Below, one piece after another: positions 1 to 10,100 of a stretch of DNA of 64,000 bases (its first letter is position 1; the number at the start of each line of letters is the position of its first letter). The stretch spans positions 4,300 to 68,299 of the forward strand of contig CAZBUK010000008.1 of NCBI GenBank assembly GCA_964495085.1, given 5' to 3'. Source of the stretch: CAZBUK01 sp964495085 (GTDB taxonomy: Bacteria; Bacteroidota; Ignavibacteria; T3Sed10-11). Under the pieces are notes generated by a model, which saw only the letters and a list, made by a program, of their open reading frames with translations, was not told where the DNA came from and did not search any database. The position numbers and the translations under genes were made by a program.

Positions 1-154
1 TTTGAGCACCGGCGATTTCCGGATCCCCGAAAATGATCTCCCGATCGATTAATGGGGGTATATCGCTTTGGGCAGAAACGGAATGTGGTAGCGGGCATAG
101 AAGGGATATGAAAAGTACTGCGATTAGAGTGAATCTAAGTCCGTTGAGTCTCAT
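1..154 (-). CDS. Secreted S9-type (prolyl oligopeptidase family) peptidase, 5' fragment
   Basis: Only the first 51 codons are present; the rest lies beyond the left edge. The start is the ATG at 154-152, preceded by the strong ribosome binding site GGAAGGAG. The product opens with a signal peptide (basic MRLNGLR, then a hydrophobic stretch ending in SVSAQ), so it is exported. The mature start reads PLIDREIIFGDPEIAGAQ, which resembles the conserved opening of secreted S9 peptidases (typically 'PLIDRELFFGNPEISGAQ...SPDG'), just before the first beta-propeller blade. The family call rests on this short segment from memory of the family; the catalytic domain is not visible. It is transcribed in the same direction as the kinases to its right, 95 bp downstream of them. 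Confidence 0.6.
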   Translation of the reverse strand, partial: MRLNGLRFTLIAVLFISLLCPLPHSVSAQSDIPPLIDREIIFGDPEIAGAQ

Positions 155-249
155 ATTTACTTCTCCTTCCAAAGTTTGCATTGGCGGGATTGAAACATGT
201 TTTAAAGTTTCATTGTAATTGATACGTACATAGCGGAAGATTGTTTCAA

Positions 250-1773
250 TCAGAGCCGCACGGGGAAGTAGAGTCCGACTCGAGTTCCTTTCGACACCTC
301 GCTTTCAATATCTATGAAACCTCCCGCTAAATCGATCATGCCATACACCATCGGAAGACCGAGACCTATACCTTTATCGATCGGTTTTGTTGTGAAGAAG
401 GGTTCGAACACCCGATTCAGGTTTTCCGGTGGAATTCCGACCCCCGTATCCTCGATTTGAATGTGTACGTAGAATGCCTCCTGCGCTTTCGGAAATTCCT
501 TTCTGATAGATGTGCCGTGTTTCAGGTGGGTTTGGATGCTGATAGTGCCGCCGCGGGGCATTGCATCCTTCGCATTGAGCAGAATATTGAGGATAGCCTG
601 TTTGAATTGGCTTCTGTCTGCACGTACCAATGCGGTTTCGGCCGACAGCTCATGATCGATGCGGATGGATTCCGGAAGTATCTCCCTGGCGGTGACGATG
701 AGCCGTTCCAACGCCGCATCTATTTTAATATCTTCAATTCTGACCGGTGCCTGCTTTATAAATGTCATCAGATGCTGGACGATGTTCGCACCGCGCTCCG
801 ACGCCTCGAGTATTGCCGACTGATACCGTTGAATCTGCATCCGATCGGATTGATCCATCTCAGAGAGAGAGGCATAGCCGACAATGACATTGAGTATGTT
901 ATTAAAATTATGAGCGATTCCACCGACAAGTACTCCCATACTTTCCATTTTCTTTGCCAGACGCAGATTTTCCTCGATTCTTTTCTCCTCCGTAATGTCG
1001 CGCGATATACCGATATAAGCGAACGGTCGATCGTTTTCATCGCGTATAACCGACGTGGAGAGCCGGATCAAGAAGTCGGTTCCGTCTTTCCTGCTGTTAA
1101 AAATCTCTCCGCTCCATCCTCCGTGCATCGTCGACGGAAGAATGTTTTCGACGATATCAGCACTGTTTTTCTGAGACCGGAGGATCGACGCGGATTTGTC
1201 GAGTATTTCCTCTTCTTGGTAACCGTACAGGTCGCAAAATGCCTTATTGACAAATATAATGTGCTCGTCCAGATCGGTTATATTGACGCTCTCGTGAACG
1301 CTCCGAATCGTATGTTCGAATACCCGTAGTTTCCGCTCGAGCTCTTTCCGGAAGGTGATATCGCGGAAGATACTCAGCAGGAGGAGGGGTTCACCCGGCG
1401 GTTCGATGTAGGAATTCGACAACTCGAACCATTTCTTCTCGCCGTTCCATAATTCCAACTCGCGTTCGAAGGAACGCTGAATGGTCTTTGAAGTGAAACG
1501 TTTCTTATGCTTACGCGTCATCGAATCCCGCTCACGCACCGCATAGATTTCTGAAAAGTGCCTGCCGATCGCCTCCTCCGCAGACTTGCCGACTAATCGG
1601 CAGTAAGCATCGTTGACGAGGATCACCATTCCCTGTTCGTCCACCATCCGCATCCCGTCAGCCGAGCTTTCCCAGACCTCTTCAAAGTACGAATGCGTCC
1701 GCTTTAATATTTCATTCGGGATGGTTTTCGTTACATCGGACGAACGGGATCCCTTCCGTACGTTTTTCTTCAT
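250..1773 (-). CDS. Cytosolic PAS-PAS sensor histidine kinase
   Basis: About 507 residues. The ATG at 1773 (MKKNVRKGS) is preferred because AAGGG lies about ten bases upstream; an in-frame ATG at 1848 has no evident ribosome binding site. Domains in order: PAS (about 25-140), a second PAS (about 145-265, with FVNKAFCDLYGY), a phosphoacceptor region with the H-box GGIAHNFNNIL (His is the predicted autophosphorylation site), and a HATPase domain with the N-box NILLNAKDAMPRGG, DTGVGIP, and a GLGLPMVYG G2 box. No membrane segment is seen, so it is probably a soluble sensor. There is no receiver domain. It is last in a three-gene minus-strand group and closely resembles its upstream neighbour in the second PAS and kinase core, suggesting duplication. 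Ligand and cognate regulator are unknown. Confidence 0.9.
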   Translation of the reverse strand: MKKNVRKGSRSSDVTKTIPNEILKRTHSYFEEVWESSADGMRMVDEQGMVILVNDAYCRLVGKSAEEAIGRHFSEIYAVRERDSMTRKHKKRFTSKTIQRSFERELELWNGEKKWFELSNSYIEPPGEPLLLLSIFRDITFRKELERKLRVFEHTIRSVHESVNITDLDEHIIFVNKAFCDLYGYQEEEILDKSASILRSQKNSADIVENILPSTMHGGWSGEIFNSRKDGTDFLIRLSTSVIRDENDRPFAYIGISRDITEEKRIEENLRLAKKMESMGVLVGGIAHNFNNILNVIVGYASLSEMDQSDRMQIQRYQSAILEASERGANIVQHLMTFIKQAPVRIEDIKIDAALERLIVTAREILPESIRIDHELSAETALVRADRSQFKQAILNILLNAKDAMPRGGTISIQTHLKHGTSIRKEFPKAQEAFYVHIQIEDTGVGIPPENLNRVFEPFFTTKPIDKGIGLGLPMVYGMIDLAGGFIDIESEVSKGTRVGLYFPVRL

Positions 1774-1887
1774 TAAGATGTGCCCTTGGTTGTTACGAAT
1801 GATACAGTAGGCGTGCGTCTCGGAGTGCTCTGTCTTCCTGCACCTCATACACTCGATGCTACGGCCGGCGAGATAAAATACTATAAA

Positions 1888-4272
1888 TCAGCTCTCAATA
1901 TCAAGCACTTGTCTAACGATTTTAAGGATGGTACCGCTTTTATATGGTTTTTGAACGAAATATTTGACCCCGGCCCGTTCGAGCTGAGCCTTCGAATCCG
2001 GATCGTTATATCCGGACGCAACCACCACACGGACACCGGGATCGAGTTCCCGCATACGGGTAATAACGTCGTATCCGCTCATACGCGGGAGTCCGAGATC
2101 CATCACAACCAGATCGATTTCCTTGTGCGATTCACCGAATATCTTAATGGCTTCGAGGCCGTCTCCCGCGGTCAACACACGATAGCCGTAATCCGAAAGC
2201 GCCCTCGTGACGAGTTCGCGTATCGGTTCCTCATCCTCTACCACCAATATCGTCTCCGATCCGTTTGCCCGGCGAGGATGTTCGGATGTATCGGATTGAT
2301 CCTCCGTCCCGGAGAAATCCTTCAGCTGGAAATAGAGGCGGAAGATGGATCCGCGGTCGGTTTCACTCTCGACCTCGATAAAGCCGTTATGACTCTCAAC
2401 CATACCGTATACCATGGGTAATCCGAGACCCACCCCCTTGCCGATTTCTTTCGTCGTAAAGAAAGGGTCGAATATCCTGCTCTGTATCTCATCGTCCATG
2501 CCGAAGCCGGTGTCTGTGACGGTCAGGCAGACATAGTCGGAGTCGGCGACCTTCAGAAATTTCTCCCTGAGCCGGTCGCCGTGAACAACCTCGGACGAGA
2601 CCGTGATACTGCCTCCTTCGGGCATCGCGTCGCGCGCATTCAGATACAGGTTGAACAGTACCTGGTTGAACTGGTTATGGTCAGCGAGAATCGTCGGGTT
2701 TCGTCGATCGAGACGGTGTATGAAGGTAACGGTCTGGGGGAATGTCTGCTTCGACATGTCCGTCATTTCTTCTATGACTTTATTTACCGGTACGACTTCA
2801 AACCGAACGGGGGATTTTTTAATATATGTCATGAGTTGATGTACGAGATGTGCTCCTCTCTCCGCAGCCTCGGTGATAACCCGTGCGTTGCGGATCAACT
2901 TGTCCCGGTCGCTTTCCCCCTCCTCAAGAAGCGACGCGTAACCCATGATTACGCCGAGAATGTTGTTGAAGTTGTGTGCTATCCCGCCGACAAGCACGCC
3001 GAGACTCTCCATCTTCTGAGAATGCCGCAACTGTTCTTCAACTTGCTTCTGCTTGGTAATATCCCTGGTTACCCCGGTTAAGGCTATCGGGTTGCCCACT
3101 TCATCCCTGATAACGGAGGTTGTCAGGTAAACCAGTAATTCGCTGCCGTCTATCCGGACGTGGAGAAGCTCTCCTACCCAGCCCCCGCGTAATGTCTCAG
3201 GAAAAATGTTCTCCAGTTTCTCTCCCGGATTTTTGGGCGACCACAGAATTCCTGTATGCTTTCCAATGATCTCCTCCGGAGCGTATCCGTATGTATCGCA
3301 GAAGGCTTGGTTAACGAAAATGATATTATTCTGCAGATCGGATATCGTGATGCAGTCATTCACGCTCTTAATGACGTGCTCGAAAATAGTCGCCTTTTCC
3401 TTCGCATGCTGGTCCTCAGTCACATCTCTTGAATTAACCATGATCCCCCTGACCGCAGGATCGTCTAGCAGATTACGAAAGATGGACTCGAGGAGAACCC
3501 ATGAACCGTCCGCATGCCTGAGCCCGTACGTTATTTTCTTTGCCGTACCCGGATGACGGATCAGTGCATTGTAAAGCTCCATGAGGCGTTTTAGATCGGC
3601 GGGGTGGCAAAGCCCGAAGAAACTCATACCGAGACGCGGATAGGTCCGGTCGTGCCCGAGAATCCGATGGGAGGAGGGCGTCTCGTAGAGTATGGTCCCG
3701 TTTGCGTCGAGAACGCTGATAATGTCGGATGATGCGGCGAGGAGCCGGTGTAGATTTGCATCGGTTTCCCTTTCCGCTTGCCCGGCCGAAAGCTGTTCTC
3801 CGCCGGTACGGATGATTCCGACGACCCCCGCAAGTTCTCCGGTTTGACTTCTCACGGGAACCCGCGACACCGATACGCGTAGTTGAGTACCGTCCCTGCG
3901 AATAATTATTTCTTCACGGTTCAGATCGGGCTGAGCCGTTTGCAGAAGTTCCTGTTCGCCGAGATAAACGCGATGTGCGAATTCACGATCGAAAAAATCA
4001 AAATCCGTCTTTCCATAGGCATACTTCGGCTGCTCTATTCCCATCAGGGTTGCATACGCACGGTTCACAAGGATGTACCTCGACCTTGTGTCCTTAAAAA
4101 AGAGAGGATCGGGAAGGGCTGAGATGAGCGAATCGAGGGCGCGTAGATCGACCTCGACGCCGACACTGGCCTGTACGTCCTTCTCGGGCCCCTGCCGGAG
4201 TGACTCGACCTGAGATTTCAGCTTTTTCAGCTTATCGAGCAGTTCAGCCCGACGATGTGAATCATCTGTCAT
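1888..4272 (-). CDS. Hybrid sensor histidine kinase: three PAS domains, kinase core, C-terminal receiver
   Basis: 794 residues. It opens with a short coiled-coil-like stretch (MTDDSHRRAELLDKLKKLK). PAS domains lie at about 45-165, 170-290 and 295-420. The kinase core has the H-box GGIAHNFNNILG, N-box LYLNARDAMPEGG, DTGFGMD and GLGLPMVYG. The receiver (about 672-794) begins ILVVEDEEPIRE, has phospho-acceptor Asp in VVMDLGLPRMSG and the conserved Lys in FVQKPYK, so it looks competent for phosphorelay. No transmembrane helix is seen. It starts 12 bp after the stop of the degenerate receiver-PAS gene and lies 114 bp before the next kinase start, so the three are probably co-transcribed. With no DNA-binding output in the window, the downstream target is unknown; the receiver may act as a phosphate sink or relay. 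Confidence 0.92.
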   Translation of the reverse strand: MTDDSHRRAELLDKLKKLKSQVESLRQGPEKDVQASVGVEVDLRALDSLISALPDPLFFKDTRSRYILVNRAYATLMGIEQPKYAYGKTDFDFFDREFAHRVYLGEQELLQTAQPDLNREEIIIRRDGTQLRVSVSRVPVRSQTGELAGVVGIIRTGGEQLSAGQAERETDANLHRLLAASSDIISVLDANGTILYETPSSHRILGHDRTYPRLGMSFFGLCHPADLKRLMELYNALIRHPGTAKKITYGLRHADGSWVLLESIFRNLLDDPAVRGIMVNSRDVTEDQHAKEKATIFEHVIKSVNDCITISDLQNNIIFVNQAFCDTYGYAPEEIIGKHTGILWSPKNPGEKLENIFPETLRGGWVGELLHVRIDGSELLVYLTTSVIRDEVGNPIALTGVTRDITKQKQVEEQLRHSQKMESLGVLVGGIAHNFNNILGVIMGYASLLEEGESDRDKLIRNARVITEAAERGAHLVHQLMTYIKKSPVRFEVVPVNKVIEEMTDMSKQTFPQTVTFIHRLDRRNPTILADHNQFNQVLFNLYLNARDAMPEGGSITVSSEVVHGDRLREKFLKVADSDYVCLTVTDTGFGMDDEIQSRIFDPFFTTKEIGKGVGLGLPMVYGMVESHNGFIEVESETDRGSIFRLYFQLKDFSGTEDQSDTSEHPRRANGSETILVVEDEEPIRELVTRALSDYGYRVLTAGDGLEAIKIFGESHKEIDLVVMDLGLPRMSGYDVITRMRELDPGVRVVVASGYNDPDSKAQLERAGVKYFVQKPYKSGTILKIVRQVLDIES

Positions 4273-4284
4273 GAATACCGACTA

Positions 4285-5013
4285 TTATCGTAGATTTCGT
4301 TCAAACGCTTGCTCTAAAGTAATAAAAAATAAGAATCTATATACTTGAGCGATGTGCGTTATATCAAGCAATGTGTCCAGGGTCTCACGGATCTTCATCG
4401 CAAAAACTTCCGATATAAATGGTTTTTTAATGATACCCTTAATCCCTCGTCCGGCCAGCTCGCTCTCGCGCATTCCGACCAGGTGGAAGTACGATTTATT
4501 GACATATAGTACGATATCCGACTTATTTATAATTCTCACTCCCGACGGCGAATTATCCCAAATTCTTTCAAAGAGATCGGCCAGTATTGCAACGGGTTCC
4601 CGACCGGTAATGTGCTGTCTCCCGATTGATTTTCGTTCGCCTCGGCGCGTTGCTGCCGCGAGAACGGCCGGACCGAACCGGTGTAACCGCTTCCTGTAGA
4701 TATAGTCGACCACACCCGATCTGAGGCAGTCCACAACGGTGCTCTCATCGAGGGAATCGGCAGTAGCAATGCAGGGGATTTTAGTGGAATATTGGACGGC
4801 GAGCTGTAAAACCTTTAAATCATTAGGCTTTCGCCCGGCATGTACGGTAAGAATGACATCCGGTCGGGATGCTTTGAGCGTGCGGAGGAAGACTTTTTCA
4901 ATCGCTATTCCGGGTCGCTTCGAGAGACCGGAATTCTTCAGCTCCCGGACAATTGCACCGGTATCCGCGGAGCTATCCTTGAGAATGAGAATCCTTACAT
5001 CACGTTGAAGCAT
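4285..5013 (-). CDS. Degenerate receiver domain plus truncated PAS domain
   Basis: About 242 residues from the ATG at 5013 (MLQRDVRILILKDSS); a TTG 27 bases further upstream is also possible, and neither has a clear ribosome binding site. Residues 1-120 follow the CheY fold pattern (ILILKDSSADTGAIVREL ... DYIYRKRLHR), but the segment that should hold the phospho-acceptor Asp reads PDVILTVHAGRKPNDL, with no Asp at the expected place. A PAS domain starts near residue 150 (FERIWDNSPSGVRIINKSD, VGMRESELAGRG) and stops making sense after about residue 195; the tail (ITHIAQVYRFLFFI...) resembles no PAS core. It may be a phosphorylation-independent regulator or, more likely, the front end of a kinase whose 3' part was lost. 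It leads the kinase group. Confidence 0.65.
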   Translation of the reverse strand: MLQRDVRILILKDSSADTGAIVRELKNSGLSKRPGIAIEKVFLRTLKASRPDVILTVHAGRKPNDLKVLQLAVQYSTKIPCIATADSLDESTVVDCLRSGVVDYIYRKRLHRFGPAVLAAATRRGERKSIGRQHITGREPVAILADLFERIWDNSPSGVRIINKSDIVLYVNKSYFHLVGMRESELAGRGIKGIIKKPFISEVFAMKIRETLDTLLDITHIAQVYRFLFFITLEQAFERNLR

Positions 5014-5843
5014 GCGAGGGTCCGATGATCGGTACGACAAGTGAATATGAAATACGGATGACGATATCTATCGGCATTGCAAATTCATATGAATTCACCG
5101 GGTTTGTTGGTAGTACGGATTACAACCCTTCCCTCGTTTCTATGATGCTCTCGAACATTTCCTCCTTCGTCCTGTTATATCCGGGGTACACACAGGGGGA
5201 TTGCGGCTGAATCTCCTGCGATTACCGCAGTCTTATAGAATAAGATGAATCCTCTTTCACTTGTAACACGGTACGTCTCTTCTGGTGAATCCCCAGAGCA
5301 CACGGAACATATTCACGATACATTCGAAGTACCGTCTCTCTGATAATAATCCGTGGGTGAATACATACTTTCCGTTCAATGCCGGCCCGGCTGCAGTATC
5401 GGAAATGTTTTTATACCCCGGGACCGACGTTGAACATCGAATATACTCTCCGTACCGAACGAACGGAGAAGTATAAGACCGATCGGCGCCTGAACGAATT
5501 CTCTTTCGATATCCATAAAAAATAATTAATACAATATACAATCATCGTAGTGCTTCGGCAAATGAAATAAGAACTTTAATATCCGTAAATATTCGTGAGA
5601 AAAATTGTTAGCAATCTATTGCGACACGTAGATAGTGACGATTCGTTATGGCGGGATGATCGAAGCGTACGAGGATGTGGTTGATAGAATCGTGTGCATG
5701 GTGAATCATGCAATACATCTGCTAAAACGAGTGGAAAGAGGCGTAGTTTCTATATAATGAAAGAATATTGTTAAAAATTCTGTTGTATCTTCCTAATATT
5801 GAAAATTGATTACTGCGTGCAGGATGACTCCGCTTGGCGGTGT
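5014..5843. other. Intergenic region with a probable decayed kinase remnant
   Basis: About 830 bases without a convincing intact gene, more AT-rich than its surroundings. It should contain the promoter of the kinase group, which I could not pin down. On the minus strand at about 5530-5455 a short stretch resembles, across one frameshift, the last residues of the neighbouring kinase at 250-1773 (see separate entry and findings). The rest shows no RNA gene, repeat or terminator that I can support. Confidence 0.5.
5455..5530 (-). pseudogene. Possible decayed 3' end of a histidine kinase
   Basis: Read on the minus strand, one frame gives MDIERE and, after a one-base shift, RSVLYFSVRS. The end of the intact kinase at 250-1773 reads FIDIESEV then TRVGLYFPVRL. 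The nucleotides align similarly (ATGGATATCGAAAG against ATAGATATTGAAAG). The match is short and judged by eye. It fits the picture of a kinase array that has gained and lost copies; the truncated PAS protein at 4285-5013 is consistent with this. Confidence 0.35.
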
Positions 5844-6968
5844 TCAGCGGGAATCATCGGGGGATCCCGGCGATTCCAGTTGCGAACGGAATTCTCGGGC
5901 GTAAACATCCAGTACGGTCATGAACATTGCGGCGATGATAGGACCTATGACAAAACCCATTATTCCGAACACGCTCAATCCACCCAGTGTAGAGACGAAG
6001 ATGAGCAGTTCATGCATGCCGGCTTCGTGGCCGATGAGTTTAGGTGCGAGGATGTTATCAATATTGCCGATGATGAGTGCGGCGATGAGAAATACCGCTA
6101 TCCCCTCCCAGACCTGACCGGTGAGGATCAGAATAAGCGCGGCAGGATACATAACAAGCCATCCTCCGACTAAAGGAATTACGGAGAGAATGACCATGAC
6201 AACGCCCCACAGTATAGCGGCAGGTATACCGAATATCCAGAACGTGATGCCTCCCATGACTCCCTTGATCAATCCGATCAGGAGCGTACCCTTGATGGTC
6301 GCCTTGGAAACCGATTGAAATTTTAATAGAATTTCATCTTCGTATTTTTCCTTGAGCGGACTGAGATATTTCAATCGTTCGACTATTGAATCGCCGTCGC
6401 GGAAGAAATAAAACATCGCAAAAAAGGTGACGAACAGGTTGGTCACCAGAAGCAATGTCTCCCGCGTTGCTTTATTGATCACTGTAGCAAACGACGATGC
6501 GAGAGTTTTGACGAGCTCTTCAAGATTCGTCTGCCAGTCGACCCGCTCGAGCCCCAGGCGCTGTACCAGCCTCGATTCTGTAAAAGTACGCAGCAGACGC
6601 GATTCACCGCTTTGAATCGAATGGAAAAGTTCACGTATCTGTTGCTCGCTGTTTTCGTATAATCCGATTGCCTCGCGTGCGACACGATCGGCAATTACAT
6701 AGGTCGGGATGAGCAGTATGAGCAGCAACAGCAGGCAGGTGAACAGCGATGCCACAGATCGGCGATTTTTAAACAGGCGGAGAAACTTCCTGAAAATCGG
6801 ATAAAACAATCCCGAAAAGACAGCGGCAAGAATGATCGGGAGGATAAAGATTTGCACCATACTGAAAAATACGACGGTCAGGATCAGGAGCAGTCCGATA
6901 AGAAATGATTGGGCGATCTTATCGCTCTTCATGCCGCCGCCCGATGACTTATCGTTTTGTCCGTCCAT
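5844..6968 (-). CDS. AI-2E family permease (PerM-like integral membrane protein)
   Basis: 374 residues, the usual size for the family. The N-terminus is short and hydrophilic, followed by paired hydrophobic helices (about 18-60), one near 78-98, a soluble helical segment (about 100-150), then helices near 160-180, 215-300 and 310-345. Family-typical features include the early 'ILPIILAAVFSGLFYPI' segment, the GTLLIGLIKGVMGG loop and a late IGNIDNILAPKLIG-type motif. Members were first described as autoinducer-2 exporters; others act as Na+/H+ antiporters, so the substrate here is not determined. The gene stands alone on the minus strand, 113 bp downstream of a terminator. An internal ATG at 6932 is an alternative start. 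Confidence 0.85.
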   Translation of the reverse strand: MDGQNDKSSGGGMKSDKIAQSFLIGLLLILTVVFFSMVQIFILPIILAAVFSGLFYPIFRKFLRLFKNRRSVASLFTCLLLLLILLIPTYVIADRVAREAIGLYENSEQQIRELFHSIQSGESRLLRTFTESRLVQRLGLERVDWQTNLEELVKTLASSFATVINKATRETLLLVTNLFVTFFAMFYFFRDGDSIVERLKYLSPLKEKYEDEILLKFQSVSKATIKGTLLIGLIKGVMGGITFWIFGIPAAILWGVVMVILSVIPLVGGWLVMYPAALILILTGQVWEGIAVFLIAALIIGNIDNILAPKLIGHEAGMHELLIFVSTLGGLSVFGIMGFVIGPIIAAMFMTVLDVYAREFRSQLESPGSPDDSR

Positions 6969-7081
6969 ATGCTCGAGAGATTCTGATAATGATGAGTGGT
7001 GGATATGATGCAGCCAATCGGGAAGTTCCGAAAAAATCCACGCATTAGCAATTTCATATTACCGCTGGACGGTGAGCTGAT

Positions 7082-7110
7082 GAAAAAGGGCGGATAGAGA
7101 ATCCGCCCTG
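7082..7110 (-). terminator. Rho-independent terminator of the tricorn-like protease gene
   Basis: On the minus strand a perfect 9-bp stem (AGGGCGGAT / ATCCGCCCT) with a 5-base loop is followed directly by TTTTT. It starts 28 bases after the stop codon of the upstream gene and separates it from the permease gene. Confidence 0.9.
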
Positions 7111-7137
7111 TTATCGATCGGATACCGTGAGATGCTG

Positions 7138-10100
7138 TTATTGTTCTCTGCTCTTATCCGGATATGGAGGCGGAGGAGCAAGTCGGACGGGCTCCTGCGC
7201 CAGTTTCTCGAGAATGGTCTCTATCGCCTTGTTCAACTGATCGTCGATCCCGCGGTATTCCCTTCCGGGATGATTATCGACGACTATATCCGGTTCCACG
7301 CCGTATCCCTCCATGACCCATTCCGTTCCCTCGATGTCGTATCGCGAGAATTCCGGTCGATTCAGAAACCCGCCGTCGAGGAGCGGTAAGGTACCGCGGA
7401 TTCCGACAACGCCTCCCCAGGTACGTTTGCCGATGACTGGCCCGAGTCCGTAATGTTTAAATCTGAATGCAAATATATCGCCGTCGGATGCTGAAAATTC
7501 GTCGATAAGGGCTACTTTCGGTCCGAGATGCATGCCGCTGGGATCGATATTGATCGCGGCATTCCTGGCTTTCGTGATCATCGCTATTTCCCGCCGCAGG
7601 CGTTCGATGATCATCGGCGAGACATTGCCACCGCCGTTACCACGGACATCGATGATCAGTCCTTCCCGCCGAAGCTGAGGATAGTAATATTTTACAAACT
7701 CGTTTAAACCCGGGACACCCATATCGGGGATATGGACATATCCGACCTTCCCATCGGTAGCATCCGAGACCTTCCGGATATTATCCTGCACCCAATTGAG
7801 ATAATAAAGAGGCTGCTCGTCGCCGATCGGGACCACAACAGTGCTCCTGCTTCCCTGTTCTCCCGGCTGAGAATTGACTTTCAGCGTCACCTGTTTCCCC
7901 GCTTTATCCACGAGCATAGAATAGATATCCGTCACAGCATTGGTAGGCACACCGTCGACTGCGAGAATGTAATCGCCCGTCCGGACGTCGACGCCAATTT
8001 CGGTCAACGGGGATCGCAGGTTGTTGTCCCAGTTCTGGCCTGCCAGAATTTTCTCGATACGGAAATAACCCGATTGGCTATCCTTGACGATCACGGCTCC
8101 GAGGAGACCGGTCTTAACTCTGTCGGGCCGGGGCATATCTCCGCCGCCGACATATGCATGGCCGGCGTTCAATTCGCCGATCATCTCGCCGATGATGTAC
8201 GTCAGATCGGCGCGGTGGTTTACATAGTGTACGAGCGGCTCATATTGTTCCCTGATGGCCTCCCAGTTCACCTCATGCAGATTCGGTGCATAGAAGAAGT
8301 CGCGCATCTGGCGCCATGCCTCCATGAATATCTGGCGCCACTCGGCTTGGCGGGCCAATTGAACTTTCATATTCGTCAGATTGAGCCGTTCCTTGATGTC
8401 GATCCGGGATGAGGGGAGATCTATAATCGCATAAGAACCCTGCTGCAGAACCAACATCTTCTTCCCGTCCGATGAAACCTCGAATCCGTTGATCTCGCCT
8501 AATTCGGTCTCTGTCTGCTTTTCCAGATCGTACATCAGCAGTTTAGGCCTCTCATCGCGGCGTCCGTTCCGCATGAAATAAATTTTGTCCCCGACAGACG
8601 TAAGACTCTGGTAATTCGATCCGGAGACGGGAATTGCCGCGATCCGATCCTTGATGCCGTCCGGATCAACTTTGACGGTGACGTCGGATTGCGAGCTTTC
8701 CGAATTGCTCTCCTGTCCGGAGGAGGATCCGATAACGACCTCATCGCTGCGCGGTTTGAACGGCGACGGCGTTTCTTTCGAGAGGGTGATTAGATATATC
8801 CCGGCCAGATCGACGTAAGCGTGGTTCCATTCTATCTGGCTGTAAACGGGGGCGAAGTTTCGGTTCGAGATGAAGAACAGATATTTCCCGTCCTTGCTGA
8901 ACTCGGGCTGCGAAGACTGGAACCATCCGTCGGTTACGGGGATGGTTTGTCCGGATTCCACCGAGTACAGATATATCGTCTGGTACTGTTTTTCCTCGGG
9001 CTGCGCATAGGCGATCCACTTGCTGTCCGGCGACCATGCATATTGCGTTATTTCCCAGGCGGTCGGAGAGGCAACCTGCGTCACCCGCTTGGTCTGGACA
9101 TCCACAAAGAACAGCCGGAGTTTCTTATCCGACCAGAGAATTTTCGAATTATCGGGGGACCATGAAAGCTGATATTTGTATGTATCGCCGTCCGATGTGA
9201 GCTGTAGAGGCGTACTGCCGGCATCCTGAGGCATGATAAATATTTCGTCTTCTCCCGTAACATCGGAGATATACGCGATCCATTTTCCATCGGGTGACCA
9301 TTTGGGATTTCGTTCGTGAATGCCAGGAGAATTGGTCAGGTTTCGCGTATTACCATGTTTTACCGGGACCGTGAACAGATCGCCGCGGGCGCCGAAAAGC
9401 GCCCGGTTTCCGTCGGGTGAAATTTCATAGGTATGGACATTTTGCGAGACTTCCGTCAATCCTCCGCGGCCGATGGCGAAATCTTCCTGAATATAAATCG
9501 GAACTTTCTCATATAATTCCGTCGACAGATCAAAACGGTAAATGTATCCGGCATTTTCGAATACGATTGCATCGTTACCCAGCGAGGGAAATTTAACGTC
9601 GAAATCGGAGAAATTTGTATGCTTCTCGGTCTCGCCAGTCGTCAGATCGTAGGAAAACAAATTCATTATTTTATCTCGATCTGAATTGAAATAGATCTTA
9701 TTGCCGGCCCACATAGGAATGATATCCTGTGCGGGATTATTCGTTATATTCCTCAGTTCTTCCGTGGAAAAATCGTAGATCCACACATCGTCGGCTTGAC
9801 CGCCTCTATACCGTTTCCAAGTTCTGAATTCACGAAAAATCCTGTTGTATGCAATTTTTGATTTATCGGGAGAATAGGAGGTAAATCCACCCCGCGGCAG
9901 CGGAAGTTGGCGCGGGATTCCGCCGTCGATCGAGACAAGATACAATTGCCCGTTGAATGAGTTCGGCTCAATACGCCGCGACCGGAAAATTATATTTTTC
10001 TCATCCATCCATCCCATGACGATATTATTCGGACCCATTCTGTCGGAAACGTCGTCGCGGTCAAGCGTCGCCGTATAGGTCAGTCTCCGCGGAACACCCC

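Noticed and set aside
457..1329. Plus-strand open frame of 290 codons
   Set aside because: It lies wholly opposite the histidine kinase at 250-1773, with no ribosome binding site or family resemblance; a shadow of the real gene.
5257..5541. Minus-strand frame of 94 codons as an intact gene
   Set aside because: No ribosome binding site or recognisable domain; part of it looks like a frameshifted kinase tail, so it is treated as a remnant.
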